5,878 nucleotides of DNA from Sulfuricurvum sp. (GTDB lineage: Bacteria > Campylobacterota > Campylobacteria > Campylobacterales > Sulfurimonadaceae). Location: assembly GCA_022729835.1 (NCBI GenBank), contig DZBC01000139.1, forward strand, positions 1-5,878, written 5' to 3'. The notes beneath the pieces were generated by a model, which was not told the DNA's origin, did no database searches, and was given only the letters and a program-made list of their open reading frames with translations. The first letter of the stretch is position 1, and the number at the start of each line of letters is the position of its first letter. Positions 1 through 5,708 of this stretch are shown here, in pieces. The translations under genes were made by a program, and so were the position numbers.

Positions 1-1021
1 TTTTAACGAAGGTGTAGTGGATCTGATCTTCAAAGATGATACGATCTCCTACATGTAAGGGTTCATCAAAACTGTAATCTCCCATAATATCGCCCGCCAA
101 ACAGGTGTTGCCGCCGAATCGGTAGGTGTAGGGCTTCTCTCCGGCTTCGCTAGAGCCGCGCACCATAGCGCGATAGGGCATGGCGAGGGTGTCGGGCATA
201 TGCGCTTCGGCAGAGGTATCTAAGATGGCGAGTTTCATGCCGTTGTCGATGATATCGAGCACTTGCGCGACCAGATAGCCGCTCTGCCAGCCGACCGCTT
301 CGCCAAGTTCCAAATAGACGGTGATGTCGTTATGACGCGCTTTGAATGCACGAATGATGCGAATGAGCCGCTCCACGTCGTAGCCTTCACGGGTGATATG
401 ATGACCACCGCCGAAATTGACATATTTGAGGCCGTCGATGCAATGGCCGAACTTCTCCTCAAAAGCTTCCACCACCGCCTCAAGCGCGTCGGCGTCTTGC
501 TCGCATAGAGCATGAAAATTGAGTCCATCGAGTAGAGGCAGGATCGATTCGTCGAAATTGGCTTTGGTGGTGCCCAAACGGCTATAAAGCGCACAGGGGT
601 TATACAGATCGGTCGGAGCAGAGGAGCATTCGGGATTGACTCGAAGCGAGAGGGTGATCTTGGGATTGATTCTCTTTACATGTAAGGCATATTTATGAAA
701 CTGAGAGGGCGAATTGAAGACGATATCGTTGCTGATACGGGCGATCTCATCGATATCTTCCTCTTTAAACGCGGGCGAATAGGTGTGCACCTCTTTGTTC
801 ATCATCTCACGTGCGAGCAGCGCTTCGTGCAATCCACTTGCAGTGCAACCGTGCAGGTATTTGCCCACCAGATCAAAAGTGCTCCACATCGCAAAGCCCT
901 TGAGTGCCAAAATAATCTTGGCGCCGCTTTGTCGCTGCACGGTATCGAGCAGCTCAAGGTTGCGACGCAGTAGTGCCTCTTCACAGATATAAATCGGGGT
1001 TCTTAAAGTTGAAAAATCCAT
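1..1021 (-). CDS. nspC: Carboxynorspermidine decarboxylase, 3' end beyond window
   Basis: PLP-dependent decarboxylase of the alanine racemase fold (ornithine/DAP decarboxylase group) that converts carboxynorspermidine or carboxyspermidine to norspermidine or spermidine in the cytoplasm. I read 340 codons without a stop from the ATG at 1021 to the window edge; the family is usually about 380 residues, so roughly 40 C-terminal residues are missing. Visible motifs: LALKGFAMW with the PLP-binding Lys41, HALCEQ at 170-175, the phosphate-binding GGGHH at 204-208, GEAVGW at 240-245, and TCLAGD with the likely catalytic Cys307 and Asp311 near PYTYRFGG. ELGE at 238-241 stands where I would expect EPGE. 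The start fits the family N-terminus (TPIYICEEALLRRNLELLD); the upstream AAGAGA is only a weak ribosome site. It lies 78 bp downstream of the MCE gene on the same strand and has its own promoter candidate. Two TACATGTA copies lie within it. Confidence 0.93.
   Translation of the reverse strand, partial: MDFSTLRTPIYICEEALLRRNLELLDTVQRQSGAKIILALKGFAMWSTFDLVGKYLHGCTASGLHEALLAREMMNKEVHTYSPAFKEEDIDEIARISNDIVFNSPSQFHKYALHVKRINPKITLSLRVNPECSSAPTDLYNPCALYSRLGTTKANFDESILPLLDGLNFHALCEQDADALEAVVEAFEEKFGHCIDGLKYVNFGGGHHITREGYDVERLIRIIRAFKARHNDITVYLELGEAVGWQSGYLVAQVLDIIDNGMKLAILDTSAEAHMPDTLAMPYRAMVRGSSEAGEKPYTYRFGGNTCLAGDIMGDYSFDEPLHVGDRIIFEDQIHYTFVK
50..57. repeat. TACATGTA palindrome, copy 1
   Basis: Perfect octamer in the context CTACATGTAAGG, inside nspC, where it encodes Leu-His-Val (322-324) as TTA CAT GTA. 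First of six copies in the window. Confidence 0.9.
677..684. repeat. TACATGTA palindrome, copy 2
   Basis: Perfect octamer within the full decamer TTACATGTAA followed by GG, inside nspC, encoding Leu-His-Val (113-115) as TTA CAT GTA. Confidence 0.9.
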
Positions 1022-1047
1022 CACGTCTCTTTGGTAGTGGTGTTGTG

Positions 1048-1070
1048 TGCGGCATTATAGTATGTCCGCA
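1048..1070. promoter_or_regulatory. Imperfect palindrome over the nspC -10 box
   Basis: TGCGG (1048-1052) and CCGCA (1066-1070) are inverted repeats, extended inward by CAT (1053-1055) and ATG (1062-1064) with a one-base bulge at 1065. The arms flank and overlap the TATAAT box. The position suits a repressor operator. No T-run follows on either strand, so it is not a standard terminator. This is a candidate from symmetry alone. Confidence 0.25.
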
Positions 1071-1082
1071 AAGGCAATACAA
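1054..1082 (-). promoter_or_regulatory. Candidate nspC promoter
   Basis: Read on the minus strand, a perfect TATAAT (1054-1059) follows a weak -35 (TTGTAT, 1077-1082) at 17-bp spacing. Transcription would start near 1047 and give a leader of about 26 nt before the nspC ATG at 1021. It sits in the 78-bp gap after the MCE stop, where I see no intrinsic terminator, so nspC could also receive read-through from the operon upstream. An imperfect palindrome (1048-1070) overlaps the -10 box. Confidence 0.5.
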
Positions 1083-1099
1083 ACAGCGCCTGTAACCCT

Positions 1100-3760
1100 C
1101 TACTCGCACATAGGATCATTGCCGCGCAACTTGGGCGACCATGATAGCCACGACTCCTGAGCCTCATCAAAGAGCTTGAAGTGTCGCTTCTGCGCTACGG
1201 GTAGACCCGCTTCATCTGGGGTCGCCACGGCGATGCCGCCGCTCATCATCGTCTCAAGGGTTTCGGTGCGTATTTTAAGGCCGCTAAAGCCCAGCTCCAT
1301 ACCCAGCGCCGAGGTGTTGTAAAAATGGGAATTTTCACGCACAACATGGGCGTAGCAGGGATCGATATAGACCAAAAGTTCTACCTGCGTCATATCGTCG
1401 CTGAGTCGGTACGACTCAATATCGCCGATCTTGACCTGACGATAAAAGAGCGGCGAGCCGATCTTGAGCGAGCTAAGCCGATCCGAGGAGAGCACCACCC
1501 GAAGCCCTTGGCGCTCTATTTTGGCCAGATGCGACGCATCTTTGAGCCGATAGATACTGCCCCTCTTTGAAGCACTTCCGGGCGTTACATGTAAGCTATC
1601 GCCGGCAATCAAAGCAGAGGGATTTTGTAGCCCCTTCTCCAGTGAAAAACCAAAAGAATCGAGGCTAACAAGGGTGTCTTCACGCATCAAATCAGCGTGG
1701 GCATGTGCAATGCGCAAAGTCGCCTCCACACCATCGCCCAAGAGTTCAAAGGCTTCGATGCGTCCGATCTCGAAGCCTTTGTAGTAGATTTTGCTTCCCT
1801 CTTTGAGCGCTCCGCGTTCACTCAACAGTAGCGTCGCGCGGTAGTCATCATCGAGCGCTTCGTCACGACTGGCAAAGAGCCTGTTTTGCTTTGGCGCATC
1901 GGGGCTTGGATGCAGCTCAAAAGCCACCGCGCCGCCAAGCAGCGAACCCAGCTCCCCTACATGTAACGACACATCGGGAAAATCAACCTTCACATCAACG
2001 GCGCTTGGGTAAAAAAAGCGCGCGCGCTCCATCGGCAGATGTGCGGCAAAGCGTGACTCCACAAAGAGCGTCACATCAATCTCGCCGCGCTTGGGATCAA
2101 AGCTACTAGAGAGCACTTCACCCGCACGAAAGCCTTGATAATACAGAGGCGAACCCGTCTTGATCCCTTTGGCATCCTTACATGTAAGCGTGAATTGCAC
2201 CCCCTGCTCTTGCACATACCGCGCCCTTAGGGCTGCGGCGCTGTCTGCATGGAGGGCAAAACGCCGCTTCGTGAGGGTGCCGTGGTTTTGAGGCGTATCA
2301 AAGCCGATTCCGCCTTGGAGCATCGAGCTAAGCGACCCCGCCTTGAGCTCAAAACCCTCAGCTCCAATCTGCATCTGTAGCGCCTTATTCTCATAAAAGA
2401 GGGTTGCATCACTGAGCAAATGGGCGTAGGCCTCATCGATGCGTACGTCAATTTCGACCCCATCGCCCGTGCGCTTTAGCCGCAGCGCTTCAACCGCACC
2501 CGCCTCCATCTCTTTGTGGGTGAGCACGCTTCCCACGCGCAAACTCCCCGCACTCTGCGCCTCTAGCGTCACTATCCGCCCCTTTTTTGGCGGCGGGATT
2601 TCATGCAGATCAAAACGTCGGTTAACATTGCGTTCCCCCAAAGCCTCAAAGCTGATATACGGCCCTTTAGCAATCGCATCTAGTCCCGATACACCCGAGA
2701 ATGAGAGTTGCGGCGCCACCACCCAAAAGTAAGCCTCGTGCTCGATAAGCGAAGCAAACGCAGCCTTGAGGCGAATTTCAAAGAGCGTTGTTTCGCTTTT
2801 GGGATCATAGGTGAGCGACTCGATTCTACCTGCAGTCACCCCTTTGTGATAGACAAGACTAAGTTCCGGGTCGATATTCCACGCCTTTTGGGCGCGCAGT
2901 GTGATGGTACGCCGATCGTAAGTCGTCGATGCATGGTCACTGTAGAGCAGATAGTGGCGCGAAGGTAGCGGCGTACACGCAGAGCCTTCGCATGGCAGCG
3001 TCTCGAAGGTGATGCCTCCGGCTACTAAGGAGGCAAGCGAATCGACCTTGAGTGAAACACCGGCCAGTGACGCCTTAAATTCGACCCCATCGATCCCCCA
3101 AAATTTCGTTTTCGTGTTGACAAGATGCTTGTATTCATCGTCGATATAGACAATATATTCAACACCGTTGTCAACCAAATTGCGCTCATATATCCGTCCG
3201 ACGATAAACTTTTTATAGATAATAGGCGTATCGATCCCAAAGCGTCCCGCATCGTCTCGAAGCACCAATGTAAGACCCGGATAAAGCTGATCGACCGGCT
3301 TTTGATGGGAGGCGACAAAACGGTATCTCAGCGGGAGTTTTTGCAGGGCTTCAAAGGTTTTTTCTGCCGGGAAAATCTCGATGTAAAGTCCTCCGACGAT
3401 GGTTTCAAGACCCGAGACTTCGGTAAGTGTCACCCTGGGCTTTACCTTCCAAAACTCATTGCCTTCTCTAGCCACCGCCTTGATGGCATTTTTGGAAACA
3501 GAAAAGGTAACGTCCACCTTGGAGATATCATCTTCATTAAGAGCAATATCAGAGACATGCCCCACGACGATTCCTTTGTATTTGAGTAGGCTTTTGCGCT
3601 CGATCAAACCGCTGCCGTCGTTGAAGGTGACGACAATCTCTTCGCCTTGTTCGCTGTAAAATTTATAAAGCATCCAAAAAGCCAAAAAGACGGCCAACAA
3701 CGGAATCACCCACACCACATAGGTGACGGAAGGGCGTTTTTTGATCGGTTCAATACTCAT
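1100..3760 (-). CDS. letB: Seven-domain MCE lipid-transport protein (LetB/PqiB family)
   Basis: Predicted inner-membrane-anchored periplasmic protein that would form a stacked tube carrying lipids between the two membranes. A basic N-terminus (KKRP) precedes one membrane segment at about residues 14-31. Seven MCE (MlaD-like) repeats follow at roughly 40-131, 160-256, 284-374, 394-490, 520-618, 640-727 and 751-848, most showing a G-S/T-x-L-x-Y-K-G-x-x-x-G-x-I core and a hydrophobic GG-containing loop. E. coli LetB (YebT) also has seven domains and 877 residues, against 886 here; PqiB has three, so the LetB assignment rests on domain number. Domain 6 lacks the usual GG loop. Cys257 and Cys263 lie in the linker between domains 2 and 3. 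The start overlaps the upstream gene's stop as ATGA and has a strong AAGGAGA ribosome site. Three TACATGTA copies lie within it. Confidence 0.9.
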   Translation of the reverse strand: MSIEPIKKRPSVTYVVWVIPLLAVFLAFWMLYKFYSEQGEEIVVTFNDGSGLIERKSLLKYKGIVVGHVSDIALNEDDISKVDVTFSVSKNAIKAVAREGNEFWKVKPRVTLTEVSGLETIVGGLYIEIFPAEKTFEALQKLPLRYRFVASHQKPVDQLYPGLTLVLRDDAGRFGIDTPIIYKKFIVGRIYERNLVDNGVEYIVYIDDEYKHLVNTKTKFWGIDGVEFKASLAGVSLKVDSLASLVAGGITFETLPCEGSACTPLPSRHYLLYSDHASTTYDRRTITLRAQKAWNIDPELSLVYHKGVTAGRIESLTYDPKSETTLFEIRLKAAFASLIEHEAYFWVVAPQLSFSGVSGLDAIAKGPYISFEALGERNVNRRFDLHEIPPPKKGRIVTLEAQSAGSLRVGSVLTHKEMEAGAVEALRLKRTGDGVEIDVRIDEAYAHLLSDATLFYENKALQMQIGAEGFELKAGSLSSMLQGGIGFDTPQNHGTLTKRRFALHADSAAALRARYVQEQGVQFTLTCKDAKGIKTGSPLYYQGFRAGEVLSSSFDPKRGEIDVTLFVESRFAAHLPMERARFFYPSAVDVKVDFPDVSLHVGELGSLLGGAVAFELHPSPDAPKQNRLFASRDEALDDDYRATLLLSERGALKEGSKIYYKGFEIGRIEAFELLGDGVEATLRIAHAHADLMREDTLVSLDSFGFSLEKGLQNPSALIAGDSLHVTPGSASKRGSIYRLKDASHLAKIERQGLRVVLSSDRLSSLKIGSPLFYRQVKIGDIESYRLSDDMTQVELLVYIDPCYAHVVRENSHFYNTSALGMELGFSGLKIRTETLETMMSGGIAVATPDEAGLPVAQKRHFKLFDEAQESWLSWSPKLRGNDPMCE
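1586..1593. repeat. TACATGTA palindrome, copy 3
   Basis: Perfect octamer within TTACATGTAA followed by GC, inside the MCE gene at the end of domain 6, encoding Leu-His-Val (723-725) as TTA CAT GTA. Confidence 0.9.
1958..1965. repeat. TACATGTA palindrome, copy 4
   Basis: Perfect octamer in the context CTACATGTAACG, inside MCE domain 5, encoding Leu-His-Val (599-601) as TTA CAT GTA. Confidence 0.9.
2179..2186. repeat. TACATGTA palindrome, copy 5
   Basis: Perfect octamer within TTACATGTAA followed by GC, at the start of MCE domain 5, encoding Thr-Cys-Lys (526-528) as ACA TGT AAG, a different reading phase from copies 1-4. Confidence 0.9.
3013..3035. repeat. Hairpin repeat, copy 1 (in the MCE gene)
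   Basis: TGCCTCC (3013-3019) and GGAGGCA (3029-3035) form a 7-bp inverted repeat with a 9-nt loop. It shares the order GCCTCCGGCT, 5 variable bases, GGAGGC with the copy at 3850-3870. It encodes Ala-Ser-Leu-Val-Ala-Gly-Gly in MCE domain 2 (243-249). Confidence 0.55.
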
Positions 3761-4380
3761 GTTTTCTCCTTGTCAAACATCAATCTAGGGTCAAAGGCTT
3801 CAGTCGCCATCATGGTCAAAAAGACCGCCACTCCAAACGCAAACGCGGCGCCTCCGGCTTTTACGGAGGCGAGGTTTTGAAACTGCACCATCGCGATCAT
3901 GATCGCCACCACAAAGATATCGAGCAGCGACCACTTCCCGATCCGCTCGATCAGACGAAAGAGCCTCACGCCGTTTTTGGCCTGCTCTACGATGCCAAAC
4001 TGTGCAATCACCAGCAGAAAAAAGAGCGCCGATATCTTAAACAGAGGCACAATAATACTGGCGATAAAAATAATGATGCCGATGCTCATCTCCCCATAGC
4101 GCACAAAGTAGATCACCCCTTCAAGTATCGTGTTGCCCTCATCGATCCCAAGCTTGGTGATGATCATCATCGGCAGCAGATTGGCCGGAATCAGAAAAAG
4201 CAACGCGGCAATGGTATAACTCCAGGTGCGCAGCAAAGACATGGGCTTGCGCTGATAGATACGCGCACCGCACTGTGCACACGTACGCTCATGCACATCG
4301 CTGAGCCATTCACACTCCAGACAAAGGGTTTTGCCCGATTCGATATCAGTCGGATAATACATGCCCATGCCACAAATCAT
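3757..4380 (-). CDS. LetA/PqiA family membrane protein, second half
   Basis: Inner-membrane partner of the MCE protein, equivalent to the C-terminal PqiA domain of the two-domain E. coli LetA (YebS). The 207 residues start with a zinc-ribbon-like C20-x2-C23 and C34-x2-C37, followed by four membrane segments at about 51-73, 98-128, 149-166 and 173-192. Family signatures are PANLLPMM (65-72), PLFKISALFF (112-121), KWSLLDIF (149-156) and FDPRLMFD (196-203). It overlaps the preceding letA-like gene by 35 bp in another frame and the MCE gene by 4 bp. The start is uncertain: ATG at 4380, 4368 or 4362 all keep the zinc ribbon and none has a clear ribosome site, so translation may depend on re-initiation after the upstream gene. 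The role in lipid transfer is inferred from the family. Confidence 0.87.
   Translation of the reverse strand: MICGMGMYYPTDIESGKTLCLECEWLSDVHERTCAQCGARIYQRKPMSLLRTWSYTIAALLFLIPANLLPMMIITKLGIDEGNTILEGVIYFVRYGEMSIGIIIFIASIIVPLFKISALFFLLVIAQFGIVEQAKNGVRLFRLIERIGKWSLLDIFVVAIMIAMVQFQNLASVKAGGAAFAFGVAVFLTMMATEAFDPRLMFDKEKT
3765..3771 (-). promoter_or_regulatory. Shine-Dalgarno of the MCE gene
   Basis: AAGGAGA on the minus strand, 4 nt before the ATG at 3760 and inside the end of the upstream letA-like gene. It is the only strong ribosome binding site among the starts in this window. Together with the ATGA start/stop overlap (3757-3760) it fixes the MCE start and suggests translational coupling. Confidence 0.8.
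3849..3871. repeat. Hairpin repeat, copy 2 (in the second letA-like gene)
   Basis: CGCCTCCG (3849-3856) and CGGAGGCG (3864-3871) form a perfect 8-bp GC-rich stem with a 7-nt loop. Over 21 positions it matches copy 1 at 18. It encodes Ala-Ser-Val-Lys-Ala-Gly-Gly (171-177) before the last membrane segment, in the same codon phase as copy 1. Confidence 0.55.
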
Positions 4381-4960
4381 CGGGATTGAACCAAACGATA
4401 CAGATATAAAAACAGATCAAAAAGTAAAAAAAGAGATAAAAACCCGGATCAATCGAGAGATCACCCATGGTTTGCAGCTTGATGATGGAGACTGGAATAC
4501 TGATCAGATACACCTCCGCCATGCCCCAGCGCCGAAGCGAAGAGTAGATCTGAAAGAGTGCCTTTAGATGCAGGGGACGCTGCTTGAAATGCAGGGGAAC
4601 CAACATCAAAAGCAGCAGTGTCATCATGGCAACCGGTATGATCATCCCCGTAATCCCCACCATCAAGGCAATGGCCGGATTGCCTTCGTCAAAGATGTGC
4701 ATAACAACCCCCACAAGGGTAGTAGATACGGTCTGATCGGCCATCTCTAGCGTCAAAATAGGCATAAAAAAGGTAGGGAAAAAAGCAATCAAGGCACTAA
4801 GCGCCATCACGATTACGCGAATAAAACGCTCTCCGGAGGCATAAACAAGTGCGCCGCATCTGGGACAATAAAAGTGATGATACGTGTCACTTTTATTATA
4901 GTTAAGCACCACCCCGCACTCTTTGCAGGCGCTTTGATAAAGAAGAGTTTTGCTTTTCAT
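4346..4960 (-). CDS. LetA/PqiA family membrane protein, first half
   Basis: First gene of the predicted lipid-transport operon, equivalent to the N-terminal PqiA domain of LetA. In 204 residues it shows a zinc-ribbon-like C12-x2-C15 and C32-x2-C35 (YCPRCG), then four membrane segments at about 46-71, 96-123, 147-163 and 173-191. FFMPILTLEM (64-73) replaces the PANLLPMM loop of the second half, and RRWGMAEVYLISIPVSIIKL (143-162) matches the third-helix signature. The two halves total 411 residues, close to the roughly 430 of a full-length LetA. The stop lies 35 bp inside the next gene. No Shine-Dalgarno precedes the ATG; a TACACT hexamer lies 6 nt upstream, so a leaderless mRNA is possible. 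Being short and complete with its own zinc ribbon and four helices, it looks like a functional half protein and not a remnant. Confidence 0.85.
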   Translation of the reverse strand: MKSKTLLYQSACKECGVVLNYNKSDTYHHFYCPRCGALVYASGERFIRVIVMALSALIAFFPTFFMPILTLEMADQTVSTTLVGVVMHIFDEGNPAIALMVGITGMIIPVAMMTLLLLMLVPLHFKQRPLHLKALFQIYSSLRRWGMAEVYLISIPVSIIKLQTMGDLSIDPGFYLFFYFLICFYICIVWFNPDDLWHGHVLSD

Positions 4961-5004
4961 ACGCGGAGTGTAGCGCGTTTCATCTGAACGTGTTATGATG
5001 CCAA
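4961..5004. promoter_or_regulatory. 44-bp divergent start region
   Basis: This short gap must serve two divergent genes unless promoters lie inside coding sequence. Rightward, TGTTATGAT (4991-4999) is an extended -10 (TG-N-TATGAT) ending 5 nt before the pseudouridine synthase ATG at 5005, with no recognisable -35. Leftward, TACACT on the minus strand (4967-4972, four of six consensus bases) ends 6 nt before the letA-like ATG at 4960. Neither ATG has a Shine-Dalgarno. Both geometries would place transcription starts at or next to the start codon. The rightward box is convincing, the leftward one weak. Confidence 0.45.
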
Positions 5005-5694
5005 ATGCAAGCGCTTAGCATCCTTTTTGACCATCCCGATTTTCTCATTATCGACAAAAGCCCGGGGCTGAGTTTTCACAGCGAAAACGGCAAAGGCGCG
5101 GTTGTGTTGGCGCAGGAGCTTATCGGCATCAAGCTCCACAGCGTCCACCGTCTCGACAAAATGACCTCCGGACTACTCATTTTGGCCAAAAGTCCACAAG
5201 CCGCCGCAACGTTTACCGACCTCTTTGAGCGGAGGCTGATCGAAAAATACTATCTCGCCATCAGCCTGCGCCGCCCCAAAAAAAAGCAAGGCTGGGTCAA
5301 AGGCGATATGGTGACGTCGCGTCGGGGTAGCTACAAGCTACTGCTTACATGCAACCATCCTGCCATCACACAGTTCGTTTCCACCGCGCTGAGGCCACAT
5401 GAGCGCCTCTTTCTCATCAAACCCCATACCGGAAAAACCCATCAAATCCGCGTCGCACTCAAAAGCCTGGGCGCCCCTATCGCCGGAGACGAACGCTACG
5501 CCGACGCCACCGAAGCGAAAAAGGAGGACCGCGGTTATCTGCACGCCTACGCCCTACGTTTTCGCTACCAAGAAGAGGATTTTTGCTTTACATGTAAGCC
5601 GCAAAACGGAGTGCGCTTTGCGGGTACTGAGTGCCTGAGTGCACTAGGGAGCTACGCTGAGCCGTGGACGTTTTTTGGCACCAAAAACGACTAA
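5005..5694 (+). CDS. RluA-family RNA pseudouridine synthase
   Basis: Isomerises a uridine in RNA to pseudouridine; the substrate (rRNA or tRNA) cannot be told from sequence. The 229 residues are a bare catalytic domain with no S4 domain. HRLDKMTSGLL (48-58) holds the catalytic Asp51, and KPHTGKTHQIRVAL (139-152) is the conserved active-site strand and helix, followed by GAPIAGDERY. The blocks KKKQGWVKGDM, SRRGSYKLL and RGYLHAYALRF resemble the short Rlu-type subgroup that I recall as TIGR01621, from memory. The start at 5005 is needed because homology begins at ILFDHPDFLIIDKSPG and no other in-frame ATG is nearby, yet there is no ribosome site. It diverges from the letA-like genes and its stop overlaps that of the converging gene. 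One TACATGTA copy lies near its end and a near copy at 5346. Confidence 0.92.
   Translation: MQALSILFDHPDFLIIDKSPGLSFHSENGKGAVVLAQELIGIKLHSVHRLDKMTSGLLILAKSPQAAATFTDLFERRLIEKYYLAISLRRPKKKQGWVKGDMVTSRRGSYKLLLTCNHPAITQFVSTALRPHERLFLIKPHTGKTHQIRVALKSLGAPIAGDERYADATEAKKEDRGYLHAYALRFRYQEEDFCFTCKPQNGVRFAGTECLSALGSYAEPWTFFGTKND
5589..5596. repeat. TACATGTA palindrome, copy 6
   Basis: Perfect octamer within TTACATGTAA followed by GC, near the 3' end of the pseudouridine synthase gene, encoding Thr-Cys-Lys (196-198) as ACA TGT AAG. The previous copy is 3.4 kb away; no copy lies in either letA-like gene. Confidence 0.9.
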
Positions 5695-5708
5695 GGCTTT
5701 TTTGGTCC
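5677..5708. terminator. Weak hairpin over the convergent stops
   Basis: ACCAAAAA (5680-5687) pairs with TTTTTGGT (5699-5706), extended by GG (5677-5678) with CC (5707-5708) around a bulged C, with an 11-nt loop that contains both stop codons. A second, mutually exclusive inverted repeat lies at 5669-5689 (CGTTTTTTGG, CA, CCAAAAACG). The stems are A/T-rich and no clear T-run follows on either strand, so a shared bidirectional terminator is only a possibility. Confidence 0.25.

Noticed and set aside
235..594. Minus-strand open frame of 119 codons
   Set aside because: It is a shifted frame within nspC; the nspC frame carries all the family motifs.
1022..1099. Intrinsic terminator between the MCE gene and nspC
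   Set aside because: The only stem (1048-1070) is bulged, lacks a following T-run and overlaps a better promoter candidate.
3125..3589. Plus-strand open frame of 154 codons
   Set aside because: It is antisense to conserved MCE domains 1-2 and shows no recognisable motif.
250..4345. Frequent GATATC-like strings
   Set aside because: They follow from common Asp-Ile and Ile-Ser codon pairs, vary in phase and flanks, and show no extended consensus.
3877..4389. Plus-strand open frame of 170 codons rich in His, Asp, Lys and Gln
   Set aside because: The composition is what antisense of hydrophobic membrane helices gives; it lies wholly over the second letA-like gene.
5346..5353. TACATGCA, near copy of the palindrome
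   Set aside because: One mismatch breaks the symmetry, so it was not counted; it may be a decayed copy.
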